Assembly: GCA_910577325.1 (NCBI GenBank)
Contig: CAJTMR010000001.1
Location: 238,384 to 302,383 of the forward strand
DNA length: 64,000 nt
Reading direction: 5' to 3'
From: an uncultured Parabacteroides sp.
GTDB lineage: Bacteria; Bacteroidota; Bacteroidia; Bacteroidales; Tannerellaceae
A model generated the notes under the pieces. It saw only the letters and a program-made list of their open reading frames with translations, was not told the origin of the DNA and ran no database searches. Below, piece after piece: positions 8,267-18,263 of this stretch; the stretch's first letter is position 1, and every line of letters begins with the position of its first letter. The position numbers and the translations under genes were made by a program.

Positions 8267-8818
8267 ATGGATAGACCGAAAGAGGATGATCGAGAGTTGA
8301 TTCAGTTCAAGGAGTTATATAAATCAATTGCTCCAATGCTGATTTTCTATGCTGGAAAGTATGTAAATGCTATTACTGCAGAGGATTTGGTGCAGGATGT
8401 GTTTCTTAAAGTCTGGCAAAAGAGGACTTTTTTGTTCTTGAAAGAAGGGATTAAAACTTATTTGTATCGCTCTGTCCAGCATGCCTGTTTGGATTACCTG
8501 AAGCATCAGGAGGTAAAAGGTGATTATATCGATGCCGTTACTACCAAATTAAAAATAGAAGAAATATATTACAATGATGATCCGCAATCCCTGTTTGCGG
8601 AAGACGAACGTCTGGAACTTATCTATAAAGAGATGGATAAGTTGCCGGAGAAGTGTCGTGAAATCTTTGCCATGTCCTATCTGGAAGAGCGAAAAACTTC
8701 GGAAATAGCTGTACTGCTCAATATTTCCACTCGTACGGTAGAGGCACAACTATATAAGGCATTGAAGATTTTACGGGATATTTTGCTTAGCTGTTTGATT
8801 TTTCTTTCAAATTTTTGA
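8267..8818 (+). CDS. ECF sigma factor (Bacteroidetes RpoE-like, sigma-70 family)
   Basis: A 183-residue sigma factor. Region 2 holds AEDLVQDVFLKVW, the core and -10 binding helix, and region 4 holds LPEKCREIFAMSYLEERKTSEIAVLLNISTRTVE split over a helix-turn-helix. Such factors control SusC/SusD operons together with a FecR-type anti-sigma factor, which follows at 8875. ATG at 8267 is preferred over the upstream TTG at 8252. The signal is expected to come from the TonB-dependent receptor at 10108 through the anti-sigma factor. The C-terminus ends in a hydrophobic LLSCLIFLSNF. Confidence 0.9.
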   Translation: MDRPKEDDRELIQFKELYKSIAPMLIFYAGKYVNAITAEDLVQDVFLKVWQKRTFLFLKEGIKTYLYRSVQHACLDYLKHQEVKGDYIDAVTTKLKIEEIYYNDDPQSLFAEDERLELIYKEMDKLPEKCREIFAMSYLEERKTSEIAVLLNISTRTVEAQLYKALKILRDILLSCLIFLSNF

Positions 8819-8874
8819 GAATTGCGTAAGTAGATCTGAAGAGATAATCGTGTATAATATAAACGAACATCGGA

Positions 8875-9924
8875 ATGTCTGAAAAATATAACATAGAAGA
8901 ATTAATAATCCGTTTCCTACAACAGGATGTAAATGAAGAAGAACTTCGTTACCTGGAGTCCTGGTTGGAAGAAGATGCGGAGCATAAATCTTATTTCTTT
9001 GAGCTGAAAAGCATCTCGGATTCCAGTCGACGTTCTTTTTTTTCAAAGGAAGAGGTGAATGAGGCAAGTTGGCAAAAAATGCTTGCACGCATAGATAAAC
9101 ACCAAGAGAAGGAATATTCTCTTGGTAAATCACGAACACATGATTTATGGTTTTCATGTGTAAAATATGCAGCTATTATAATTTTTGCAGTTGGTGTCGG
9201 TTGGGGTATTCATGAATTCCAAGGAAAGATACAGCAGTCTGATTTAATAGAGAAGGACGTGGTGTATAATGAGATACATGTCCAAAAGGGCGGACGTGCC
9301 AATACAGTGTTTCTCTCGGATGGAAGTAAGGTTATTTTGAATGCAGCTACTACTTTTCGCTATCCTACCAGTTTTGATGGGAAAAATCGCCGGGTTTATT
9401 TGGACGGAGAAGCTTATTTTGAAGTATCCAAGAACTCAGAGAAACCATTTGTCGTTAAATTGAAAAAGCAAGAAATAACAGTATTGGGGACAGCTTTTAA
9501 TGTTCAAGCTTATGGTCATGAATCTTATAGCGAAGTGACACTTTTGACAGGCCGGATTTTGTTGGAAGCATTCAACGAAAGAGGAGAATCTATGAGCCGT
9601 ATGTATTTAAAACCTGACCAAAAAGCGTTGTCTGATAATTCGACAGGATCGGTCTCTTTGCAAGATGTCAATGCCTTGTTGTCAAATGCTTGGATTAACG
9701 GAGAATATAAGTTTAAGGATGAACCATTGGCTTCTATCGTAAAACGTTTGGAAAATTATTACAATGTGAAGATACATCTGGATGATAAACGTTTGGAGAA
9801 AATCAGATATACGGGTACATTCTCGTTAGATCAGGATATTTTGGATGTGTTCCGGATTATTGATTATGAAAAGCAGTTCACTTTCAAACGAGTGAAAAAG
9901 GATATATTCATAACAAGTAAATAA
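8875..9924 (+). CDS. FecR-type anti-sigma factor
   Basis: A 349-residue single-pass inner membrane protein. The cytoplasmic N-terminal part (residues 1 to about 97) binds the sigma factor. One membrane segment follows at about 98-115 (YAAIIIFAVGVGWGIHEF). The periplasmic FecR domain is marked by VFLSDGSKVILNAATTFRYP and GEAYFEV, followed by VLGTAFNVQAY. The C-terminal DUF4974 domain includes GEYKFKDEPLASIVKRLENYY and contacts the N-terminal domain of the receptor. It follows the sigma gene by 56 nt and precedes a SusC gene that carries the STN domain needed for this signalling. Confidence 0.93.
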   Translation: MSEKYNIEELIIRFLQQDVNEEELRYLESWLEEDAEHKSYFFELKSISDSSRRSFFSKEEVNEASWQKMLARIDKHQEKEYSLGKSRTHDLWFSCVKYAAIIIFAVGVGWGIHEFQGKIQQSDLIEKDVVYNEIHVQKGGRANTVFLSDGSKVILNAATTFRYPTSFDGKNRRVYLDGEAYFEVSKNSEKPFVVKLKKQEITVLGTAFNVQAYGHESYSEVTLLTGRILLEAFNERGESMSRMYLKPDQKALSDNSTGSVSLQDVNALLSNAWINGEYKFKDEPLASIVKRLENYYNVKIHLDDKRLEKIRYTGTFSLDQDILDVFRIIDYEKQFTFKRVKKDIFITSK

Positions 9925-9981
9925 TTTGTCAAATCATTAAATCTGATAGCCTATGTATAAAGTTTCAGTTGTTTAAAAAAA

Positions 9982-10014
9982 GAATCGGAAAATGGTTGCG
10001 ACATTTCCCGATTC
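9982..10014 (+). terminator. Imperfect hairpin between the anti-sigma gene and the SusC gene
   Basis: GAATCGG (9982-9988) pairs with CCGATTC (10008-10014), and the inner AAATG/CATTT can also pair. It lies in the leader of the SusC gene and may act as a terminator or attenuator separating regulatory and structural genes. Confidence 0.4.
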
Positions 10015-10107
10015 AAAAGTCATTTTTAATTAGTTAACCGTTCTCTTTCGCTCTTGTCTGGAAAACGCAGCGAACGAGACAATTTAATAATAAAAACATT
10101 CAAATGT

Positions 10108-13100
10108 ATGAAAAAAGAACGAGATGACAGTCGATTACTGTCACTAAAAATTACACGTATTATGAAAATCACGGCAATACTTATTTTGGCGGGTATTCTT
10201 CAAGTGTCTGCAGTAACGTATGCGCAGGAGCATCGTATTTCTGTTGAAGTGGAAAACGGGACATTTTATGATGTTGTTTCACAAATAGAAGAGCAGTCTG
10301 AATTTATGTTTTTCTATAAAAGCGAGGAAATTGACAATAATCAGCGAATCAATTTGAAGATTAAGGATAAGTTGGTTTCAGAAATACTTAGTGAAATTAC
10401 AAAAAACAATAATCTGGCTTACAAGATTACAGGTAAACACATTATTATAACGAAGGCTACAACAAGTTCCCAAGCTCCTCGCAAGATTACAGGAGTAATT
10501 ACGGATGAAACGGGATACCGATTATCGGGGCTAATATTATGGAAAACGGGACCACTAATGGAACTATTACAGATATTGACGGATGTTTCTCTTTGGATGT
10601 TGCGGATAAGGCTGTATTGGTTGTATCCTATATTGGTTATGAGACACAAACCTTTTTTGTAACTTCAAAAAACTCATATAATATCAAGTTGGTAGAGGAT
10701 ACAAAAGCATTGGAAGAAGTTGTCGTGATCGGCTACGGTTCTGCGCGTAAAAAAGATGTAACAGGAGCTTTAACTCGTGTAAATGTTACGGAAAAAGAGA
10801 CTATTCCTAATGTTAACCCTGTACAGGCTTTGAGAGGAAGTGTAGCAGGTGTTCGTGTTATCGATACGGGTATGGCAGGAGCTGATGGAACTATACAGGT
10901 CAGAGGGACTACATCCATTACGGCAAGTAATGATCCGTTAATAGTACTGGATGGTGTTCCATTTTCAGGAGGGCGCTTGTCTGATATCAATACTAACGAT
11001 ATTGAAACTATTGATGTATTGAAAGATGCCAGCTCTACAGCTATTTATGGCTCTCGTGGTGCTAATGGCGTTATTATGATCACGACTAAAAGAGGTAAAA
11101 CGTCAAAACCTCAGCTGAATTATAATGGTTATGTCGGTTTTTCTGATTTTGCCAATATGCCGAAGCTTATGAGTGGTGAACGATATCAGCAATTACGTAA
11201 AGATGCCGAGGTCTATATGAACCAAGAGTTGCCTTTTCAAACGATTGAAGAAGAAAATATAGCAGCCGGCCGAACCATTAATCCTTGGGATGTGATTAAG
11301 CAGGATGCTCCGATGACTGAACATGAATTGAGCATTTCTGGAAAGGGAGAAAAAATGACCTATTATCTTTCCGGTTCTTTTACATCTCAGAAATCACCTT
11401 TAGTCGGGGATCAATTTAAAAGATTATCAGTGAGAGCCAATTTTGATCTTCATGTTACGGATTGGCTTGAAATTGGAACAAATTCCAGCTTTGCGACAAA
11501 AGACTATTCAGGAGCTGAGGCCAACTGGGGAGATGCTGCAAGATTAAGTCCATATTCGTCTATCCGGTATGATGACGACGGGACATTGCGTCGCTTACCC
11601 TATGGTGATGGTATGGTTCAGAATCCATTGTGGAATGTGGAGATGAAAGACAATAAGGAGATTTCGTATGGAGTGTTTAATAATAACTATATGATAATTA
11701 AGCTTCCATTGAAGGGCTTGAGTTATCAGATGAACTTATCTAACAACTTGCGCTTTAAGGATATAAATGACTATACACCCGCGTATAATCGTGACGGTTC
11801 GTCTTGGTTAGGAAGCGGTTCGAAAGAGCATCAGTTTACCCATGATCTTATTTTTGAAAATATCGTCAAATATAATAATACGTTTGCAGAAAAGCATAAT
11901 GTGGATGTAACGTTGATGTATGGTTACGAATATAGTAGTGCAAATAAATCAAAATTAAGTAGTAATAATATATTTAATGATGCTTTAGGATTTAATGGAT
12001 TAGGTATTGGTGAAAATCATACGGTAAGTACAACAGCAGGAAAATCTGTCGCCGTATCAAGTATGGCGCGTATCGGTTATCGTTTTGCTGATAAGTATAT
12101 GGTAAACCTGACTGTTAGACGAGATGGTTATTCCGCTTTTGGTAGTGATCGTAAATACGGGACATTCCCTTCTATTGGTTTAGGATGGGCTCTTTCTCAG
12201 GAACAGTTCATGAGAAATATTTCCTGGTTAGATTTTTTGAAATTACGTTTATCATGGGGTAAGAATGGTAATCGCGGAATTAGCAGTTACGAATCATTAA
12301 GTACGATGGATTTGGCCCGATATGTATTTGGTGATGGAGGAAACACTTCAGTCGGACTTTATCCTACTTCTATGGCAAATCCTTTGTTAGGATGGGAAAC
12401 CTCACAGTCTTATAATTTAGGCTTGGATTTTACTTTGTTTAATAGTCGTTTGAGCGGTAATATTGATTTATACAGTACAAAAACGACTGATCTTTTGTTG
12501 GAAGTTAGTATACCGAGCATGACGGGCTATGATAAGTATTTGACTAATATTGGAGAAACTCAAAACCGAGGAATCGAACTGACTTTAAATTCCGAGAATA
12601 TCAGTACGAAAGATTTTTCATGGAGTACCTCATTGAATTTTTCAGCTAACGCGAATAAGATTCTTCATCTTTCAGGGGAAGATTTGGATGGTGATGGAAA
12701 AGAAGATGACGATATAGGGAAAAGTCGTTTTATCGGATATTCTATGGGATCAAACTATAATTATGTTTTTGATGGAATATGGCAGGAAGGGGATGATTTC
12801 TCTATTGACAAATCTGCTAAACCGGGTGATATAAAGTTTAAGGATATTAGTGGCAATGGTTCGATTGGTCCGGAAGATCGTATGGTTTTACATAATAACC
12901 GTCCGAAATTTACAATGAGTATGAATAACATGTTCAGGTATAGAGATTTTACGTTATCCTTTTTATTGGATTTGAGATGTGGCGGATATGCTGCAAATAA
13001 TTGGATAAATCCGGGAACAGAATATTATAATCGTTGTAATCAGTTGGATTTACCTTATTGGACTCCGGAAAATCCTTTAAATGATCGCCCCGGTGTTGGT

Positions 13101-13361
13101 TACTCCAATCCGCGTGGTTATGGATTTTATGAAAAGTTGACTTATTTGAGATTGCAGGATGTTTCTTTGGCGTACAGTCTTCCAAAATCATTAATTCAAA
13201 AGTTAACATTGAATAATGTGAAAGTTTATGTTAGTGGAAAAAATCTTGCAACTTGGACTGGTTGGCATGGATGGGACCCGGAACATGCTTCCGGAGGGAG
13301 AGCATCCAAGAATGGTCCATTGATAAAATCATGGGTTTTGGGACTTCAGATCAGTTTATAA
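10108..13361 (+). pseudogene. SusC/RagA TonB-dependent receptor with STN domain, interrupted by one frameshift
   Basis: Two overlapping frames together encode one SusC-like outer membrane transporter of about 1,080 residues. The first (from ATG 10108) gives a signal peptide and the STN signalling domain (YDVVSQIEEQSEFMFFYKSEE) and ends at 10662. The second carries the rest: the carboxypeptidase-like domain, TonB box and plug start (EEVVVIGYGSARKKDVTGAL), SRGANGVIMITTKRG, the 22-strand barrel and a C-terminal LQISL. The shift maps to the G run at 10512-10514: one extra G would give DETGIPIIGANIMENGTTNG, the expected family sequence. This is either a real inactivating or phase-variable indel or a sequencing error. 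ATG 10162 is an alternative start. Confidence 0.88.
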
Positions 13362-13379
13362 TTTAAAAACGTAGTAAAG

Positions 13380-15065
13380 ATGAAAAAATCAAAATACATA
13401 GTTTTGTTCTCTTCGCTTATTTTATTGTTGGGAACACAGGTGTCATGTAGCGATAGCTATTTGGAAGAGAAGCCGATGGATAAATTCAGTCCGGAAAACT
13501 TATTGACTTCTAAAAAGGGATTTGAGACAGTAATTTATTCTTTGCATAATTTTGCTCGTAGTGGACTTTTTCAGTCGAATAATGAAGATGTCATGAATAC
13601 CGGAACAGATGTGGCATGCAGTGGTGTTACAGATGGTCGTTTCTTTAATGATTACAGTCTGATTCTACCGGAGCATGCAACCCCCAAGTTCTATTGGAAT
13701 TGGGCTTATCAGAAAATGTTGAAAGATGCTAATCTTGTTATTACCAGGGCAGAGAATCCAAATGTCTCTTGGACAGAAGACGAAAAAAATGCAATTGTAG
13801 CAGAGGCTAAGTTTTTCCGGGCTTATACATATAATATTTTAGTCAATCTTTTTGGAGGTGTGCCTATTGTCGATAAAGAAGAACTGAGTCCTCGTTTTGA
13901 TTATACACGTGCTTCACGGAAAGAAGTTCTTGAGTTTATTCAAAAGGACTTGGAATTTGCAGCCCGATATTTACCGATTGTTACATCTGATGCTTCACAG
14001 GATGGACGTATTTTTCGAGCTGCGGCAAACCATCTGTTATCAGAAGTATACATTAGTTTAGGGCAAGAAACAGGAAATCAGTCTTTTTATAATAAATCGA
14101 TAGCCGCTGCGACTGCTGTTATTGATGGTAGTTGTGGAGAATACGCACTCGTAAAATCCCGTTTTGGTGATACAAGTCGTCCGGGAGATTATTATTCAGA
14201 CTTGTTTTGGACTAACCAACAAAATAGGGCCTCAGGTAATAAAGAGGGGATATGGGTCGTACAGTTCGAATATTTGACTCCGGGAGCCGAAGAAGCTAAC
14301 AATGCACAACTTCGTCTTTGGGGGCCTAAAATAGAAGATGTAACTTATCCTGATGGTAAAAAGATTTTGGTTTGTGACACAATAGGACGTATGCAGGGGA
14401 TTATTCGTCCTTTAAATCATGCCAATTATGAGATATGGGATGATCCGAATGATATGCGTTACTCTCCGCATAACTTTAAGAAAGATTTTTATATGAATAA
14501 TCCTGATTCCAAGTATAATGGAGAAAAATTAGTTCTGACAAAAAAGGATGATGGCAAAATGTATATTACTTTGTCTGATGGAACAATAACGGATAAATCG
14601 GTCGATACATTTAGAGTGTGTTATCCTTACTTCCGTAAGATAGAAGGGGAAATGCCTTGGGGGGCTATGGCTGGAAGAACACCTAATGATCGGTACATAA
14701 TGCGTCTTTCTGAAACATATTTATTAAGAGCGGAAGCCTATTTCCATAAAGGAGATTTGGCAAATGCTGTAAATGATATTAATGTTGTCAGAGGGAGAGC
14801 ACAAGCTAAACCTGTTCAGTCTGGTCAAATTTCGTTAGATTATATTCTGGATGAGCGTATGCGCGAATTAGTTGTTGAAGAGCCGCGTAGAAAGACTTTG
14901 GTTCGACTGAATAAATTATATGAAAGAACGATGAAATATAATTTCAGGGTTAAGGATAATATGGAACCTTATCATGAATTATGGCCAATTCCTCAAACAG
15001 CAATTGATGCGAATACGGGTGCAAAATTATTACAAAATCCCGGTTATCCCGGTGCGGCCGAGTAA
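13380..15065 (+). CDS. SusD/RagB family surface glycan-binding lipoprotein
   Basis: A 561-residue lipoprotein with its lipobox cysteine at residue 23 (TQVSC). The N-terminal SusD-like part has YLEEKPMDKFSPENLL. The TPR core includes ARSGL..., EAKFFRAYTYNILVNLFGGVPIVDK and VLEFIQKDLEFAARYLP. The C-terminal part has RLSETYLLRAEAYFHKGDLANAVNDINVVRGRA and ends in WPIPQTAIDANTGAKLLQNPGY. It caps the SusC channel and delivers glycan fragments. It starts 18 nt after the SusC stop. If the SusC frameshift is real, this protein has lost its transporter partner. Confidence 0.96.
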   Translation: MKKSKYIVLFSSLILLLGTQVSCSDSYLEEKPMDKFSPENLLTSKKGFETVIYSLHNFARSGLFQSNNEDVMNTGTDVACSGVTDGRFFNDYSLILPEHATPKFYWNWAYQKMLKDANLVITRAENPNVSWTEDEKNAIVAEAKFFRAYTYNILVNLFGGVPIVDKEELSPRFDYTRASRKEVLEFIQKDLEFAARYLPIVTSDASQDGRIFRAAANHLLSEVYISLGQETGNQSFYNKSIAAATAVIDGSCGEYALVKSRFGDTSRPGDYYSDLFWTNQQNRASGNKEGIWVVQFEYLTPGAEEANNAQLRLWGPKIEDVTYPDGKKILVCDTIGRMQGIIRPLNHANYEIWDDPNDMRYSPHNFKKDFYMNNPDSKYNGEKLVLTKKDDGKMYITLSDGTITDKSVDTFRVCYPYFRKIEGEMPWGAMAGRTPNDRYIMRLSETYLLRAEAYFHKGDLANAVNDINVVRGRAQAKPVQSGQISLDYILDERMRELVVEEPRRKTLVRLNKLYERTMKYNFRVKDNMEPYHELWPIPQTAIDANTGAKLLQNPGYPGAAE

Positions 15066-15135
15066 ATAATATAAATGAAGAAGTAGGAGTCTTCTTGCTT
15101 CCTCATAGTTCGTAACACGATTAATAATAATAAGT

Positions 15136-16959
15136 ATGCAAAAAGTATTTCGAGTTGTTTATATGATGCTTATGTGCCAGACTTTTATTTCTTTTTCGCT
15201 TCTTGCACAGAAAAAGAACTTTGTACTGGTTGAAGCAGAGAGTTTTAATGAAAAAGGTGGATGGGTATTGGACCAGCAGTTCATGGACCAGATGGGATCT
15301 CCTTTCCTGTTGGCTCACGGTATAGGAAAACCGGTGCAAGATGCTTCAACAGAAGTTATGATTCCGAAAAAAGGGATTTGGCATGTATATGCCCGTACCT
15401 GGAATTGGTGTTCTCCATGGAAGACGAAAGAGTCTCCAGGTAGGTTTAAAATTGCTGTAAACGGAGCGGTTCTTGATAATGAATTGGGAATGGGGACACA
15501 ATGGGATTGGGAATATGCCGGAAGTGTCGAGATAAAAGATAAGAGCAATATTGTTACATTGAAAGACTTGACCGGATTTGAGGGACGATGTGATGCGATC
15601 CTTTTTGCAAAGGATAAAAATTCCGTTATTCCCAACCGGAAAGAAGATTTGTCGGTGTTCAGAAAACAACTGTTGAATATCCCGGCTAAACCGGAAGATG
15701 GAGGACATTATGATCTCGTTGTAGTTGGAGCCGGTACAGCAGGGTTGAGTACTGCTATCAAAGGAGCGCAGGAAGGTTTGAAAGTTGCGTTGATTAATAA
15801 CCGTCCTGTTCCGGGAGGAAACAACAGTACCGAGATAAGGGTGGTTGCCAGCGGGGAGATGAATGTAAAACCGTATACCGCTTTAGGAAATGTAATCAGA
15901 GAAATACGGAATGTATATAGTAAAGAAGATCAGGTTATTGAAATGATACAAGCGGAGAAAACGCTGTCCTATTTTCCGAATATGCATGTGTTTGCAGCTT
16001 CCAAGGAAGGCAAGCAGATAAAGTCTGTGACCGCTAAACATATTGAGAATGGAAAAGAGGTAGAATTCTTTTCCCCATTGTTTGTCGATTGCTCCGGTGA
16101 TGGGAACTTAGGTTATCTGGCGGGTGCTGAATATCGTGTGGGACGTGAGATGAGGCAGGAAACAAGGGAAACATTAGCTCCGGACAGGCCGGATAATATC
16201 GTGTTGGGTGCGACAATTTCTTGGAAAAGCAAAATGATGCCGGCTGAAGTATCATTTCCGAGATGCGAGTGGGCAATACAGTTTAATGATGAATCTTGTG
16301 AAAAGGTTATTTCCGGTAGTAACTGGTGGGAAAGCGGTTTCCGTTATGACCAGGTAAATGATGCAGAATATATCCGGGATTATCTGTTCCGTGCTATCTA
16401 TGGAAACTGGGCTTTCCTGAAAAACGACAGTAAGTTTAAGAAAGAGTATGCAAACCGGGAACTGGACATGATGACTTACATTGCCGGAAAGCGGGAATCA
16501 CGTCGTCTGATAGGAGATGTATTCTTTGTACAACAAGATATAGAGAAGGAATATGTAAGGTATGATGACGCTGTTGTAATAGGAACCTATTCGATAGACC
16601 AACATTTCCCGACTCCTAAAAATACATTCTTTTTTCCGGGAGAGGAATTTATTTCAACAATGAAACATTATTTTAATGATTTGGGAACTCCCCGCCGTTA
16701 TCTGCGTGACGACCAGGTTCCACCTCCTTATCGTATTCCTTATCGTTGTTTATATTCGGTTAATGTAGATAATCTGTTTATGGCTGGAAGAAATATAAGT
16801 GTCTCGCATATAGCATTGTCTTCTACCCGTGTACAGAATACGACCGGCATGATGGGGGAAGTCGTCGCAGTGGCAGCAACGCTTTGCAAAAAATATAGTT
16901 GTTTGCCACGTGAAGTATATACCAAACATTTGAATGAATTGTTGGACTCGTTGAAATGA
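15136..16959 (+). CDS. Secreted FAD-dependent oxidoreductase with N-terminal beta-sandwich-like region
   Basis: A 607-residue exported protein (signal residues 1 to about 25). Residues about 27-185 form a domain with AESFNEKGGWVLDQQF and IWHVYARTWNW, a pattern seen in carbohydrate-binding-like N-terminal regions of related proteins. The dinucleotide-binding motif DLVVVGAGTAGLST is at residues 193-206, followed by NRPVPGGNNSTEIR and a second FAD-contact region LFMAGRNISVSHIALSSTRVQ near the C-terminus, which fits the FAD_oxidored (PF12831-type) group. Relatives in Bacteroidetes utilisation loci are often mislabelled xanthan lyase. The substrate is unknown; oxidation of a sugar hydroxyl is possible. 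It follows the SusD gene by 70 nt. Confidence 0.85.
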   Translation: MQKVFRVVYMMLMCQTFISFSLLAQKKNFVLVEAESFNEKGGWVLDQQFMDQMGSPFLLAHGIGKPVQDASTEVMIPKKGIWHVYARTWNWCSPWKTKESPGRFKIAVNGAVLDNELGMGTQWDWEYAGSVEIKDKSNIVTLKDLTGFEGRCDAILFAKDKNSVIPNRKEDLSVFRKQLLNIPAKPEDGGHYDLVVVGAGTAGLSTAIKGAQEGLKVALINNRPVPGGNNSTEIRVVASGEMNVKPYTALGNVIREIRNVYSKEDQVIEMIQAEKTLSYFPNMHVFAASKEGKQIKSVTAKHIENGKEVEFFSPLFVDCSGDGNLGYLAGAEYRVGREMRQETRETLAPDRPDNIVLGATISWKSKMMPAEVSFPRCEWAIQFNDESCEKVISGSNWWESGFRYDQVNDAEYIRDYLFRAIYGNWAFLKNDSKFKKEYANRELDMMTYIAGKRESRRLIGDVFFVQQDIEKEYVRYDDAVVIGTYSIDQHFPTPKNTFFFPGEEFISTMKHYFNDLGTPRRYLRDDQVPPPYRIPYRCLYSVNVDNLFMAGRNISVSHIALSSTRVQNTTGMMGEVVAVAATLCKKYSCLPREVYTKHLNELLDSLK

Positions 16960-17091
16960 AAGAAAAATCCATATCTATTGGTCGTTTCCGGTTGGCGGGA
17001 TGTGAATATCGGGGATATTGCTCATACGCCCCCTTTGCTGCATATCCGACTGTTTGATACGGGTGTAAAAATCGTTTCTCAATTCTTATAG
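16960..17091 (+). pseudogene. Possible relic of a polysaccharide pyruvyl transferase-like gene
   Basis: Directly after the oxidoreductase stop and in the same frame, 43 codons read NPYLLVVSGWRDVNIGDIAH followed by TPPLLHIRLFD, then a TAG at 17089. The segment VNIGDIAHTP matches what I recall of the N-terminal motif of polysaccharide pyruvyl transferase family proteins found in utilisation loci. No further part of such a gene is visible. It could be the surviving end of a deleted gene. The assignment is an inference from a short motif. Confidence 0.4.
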
Positions 17092-17320
17092 ACCGATCCG
17101 GAAATATTCTTTTGAGGTGGATATTCTCTTCTGAAAAGACTTACATATTCAAGTTCAAGGGCAAAAACGTACGTCTTTGTTTTCTGATATGTAAGTCTTT
17201 TGTTTTCCAGAATGGGACGTATTATTTCTTTTTGTCCCTCTTTATAGGTGGATTTGTTTTTTTTCGTTACATTAGCACCTGTTTTTAATAACTCAGTTAA
17301 AGATTAAGAATTAATACCTT
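17092..17320. other. Intergenic region with a long inverted repeat
   Basis: AAAAGACTTACATAT (17134-17148) and ATATGTAAGTCTTTT (17187-17201) are perfect 15-nt inverted copies with a 38-nt loop that itself contains the palindrome ACGTACGT. The right arm ends in TTTT followed by GTTTT, so it may serve as the terminator of the upstream operon. The rest, up to the hydrolase start at 17321, shows nothing else. Confidence 0.55.
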
Positions 17321-18133
17321 ATGAAACACATTCTTTTACTTCTCTTATCGTTTTTTGCGCCTGGGGTATGGGGGCAGCAGGTAGAACAGTTCAAGCTCTG
17401 GCCGGATAAGCCGGAAGCGAGTGAAGCGGAAATCTTTGTTTATCATCCGGCGGAGGGCGGGAAAGCGGCGCCGGCGGTGCTGATATGTCCGGGTGGCGGA
17501 TATAGAGGGTTGGCAATGAACCATGAAGGGCATGATATGGCGAAATGGTACGCTTCGAACGGATTTGTTGCAGTCGTTTTGAAATACAGGATGCCGGAGG
17601 GTGTGCATACGATTCCGCTGAGCGATGCGGAGAAAGCGATGTCTGTTATCCGGGGCAATGCAGCCAAATGGAACCTGGATGCGAATAAGGTCGGAGTGAT
17701 CGGCTCGTCGGCGGGCGGACATCTGGCAGCCTCACTCAGCACGCTTGCGGCAGATGCCAACCGTCCGGACTTTGCAATCCTTTATTATCCGGTGATCAGT
17801 TTCGATAATATGACGACACATGGCGGTTCCAAGAATAATCTTTTAGGGAAAGATATCGAGAATAAGGAGTTGATCGACCGCTATTCCTTGCAGAAACAAG
17901 TGGATGATAAGACACCGAAGACTTTGCTTCTGTTGAGCGATGACGACCAGATTGTTCCTCCGTTGAACTCCATCCTTTATTATACGGCGCTGAATGAACA
18001 CCATATCCCGGCTTCCCTCTATATGTTCCCGAACGGAGGACACGGTTGGGGATTCCGGCATGACTTCACCTACTATCAGGAAGTGAAAGACCTGATACGG
18101 AAATGGCTTACTTACATAAAAATCAACGATTAA
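17321..18133 (+). CDS. Exported alpha/beta hydrolase (esterase/acetylxylan-esterase-like)
   Basis: A 270-residue protein with a signal peptide (residues 1-18, ending VWG). The fold motifs are the oxyanion loop CPGGGYRGLA (residues 56-65), the nucleophile elbow GSSAGGH (Ser130), an acid in LLSDDDQIVPP and the histidine in PNGGHGWGF. This is the layout of the BD-FAE/acetylxylan-esterase-like group, which removes acyl groups from glycans in the periplasm or outside the cell. The context with SusC/SusD supports a deacylase role, but the substrate is not known. It overlaps a small open frame at its 3' end. Confidence 0.87.
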   Translation: MKHILLLLLSFFAPGVWGQQVEQFKLWPDKPEASEAEIFVYHPAEGGKAAPAVLICPGGGYRGLAMNHEGHDMAKWYASNGFVAVVLKYRMPEGVHTIPLSDAEKAMSVIRGNAAKWNLDANKVGVIGSSAGGHLAASLSTLAADANRPDFAILYYPVISFDNMTTHGGSKNNLLGKDIENKELIDRYSLQKQVDDKTPKTLLLLSDDDQIVPPLNSILYYTALNEHHIPASLYMFPNGGHGWGFRHDFTYYQEVKDLIRKWLTYIKIND

Positions 18134-18237
18134 TCTACCAGAATCTGAAAGATTTGGTCGGGCGGACAAACGACAAGGCGTTGGCAAGCGTAATTGACAA
18201 GGCTTATTTGCAAGGCAAATGGGAGCTGATTAAATAA
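18103..18237 (+). CDS. Small unrecognised open frame or C-terminal gene relic
   Basis: An ATG at 18103 inside the end of the hydrolase gene opens a 44-codon frame with coding-like composition: YQNLKDLVGRTNDKALASVI, then DKAYLQGKWELIK and a stop at 18235-18237. It ends 26 nt before the next gene. I do not recognise the family. The helical, charged C-terminus looks like the tail of a larger soluble protein whose front part is gone. It could also be a short translated linker protein. Confidence 0.35.
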   Translation: MAYLHKNQRLIYQNLKDLVGRTNDKALASVIDKAYLQGKWELIK

Positions 18238-18263
18238 TTTATTAACTTAAGAACAAGAATAGT

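Noticed and set aside
10500..10545. Programmed -1 frameshifting in the SusC gene
   Set aside because: The geometry is -1, but the site (AACGGGA) is not a canonical slippery heptamer and SusC genes are not known to use frameshifting. A one-base indel or sequencing error is simpler.
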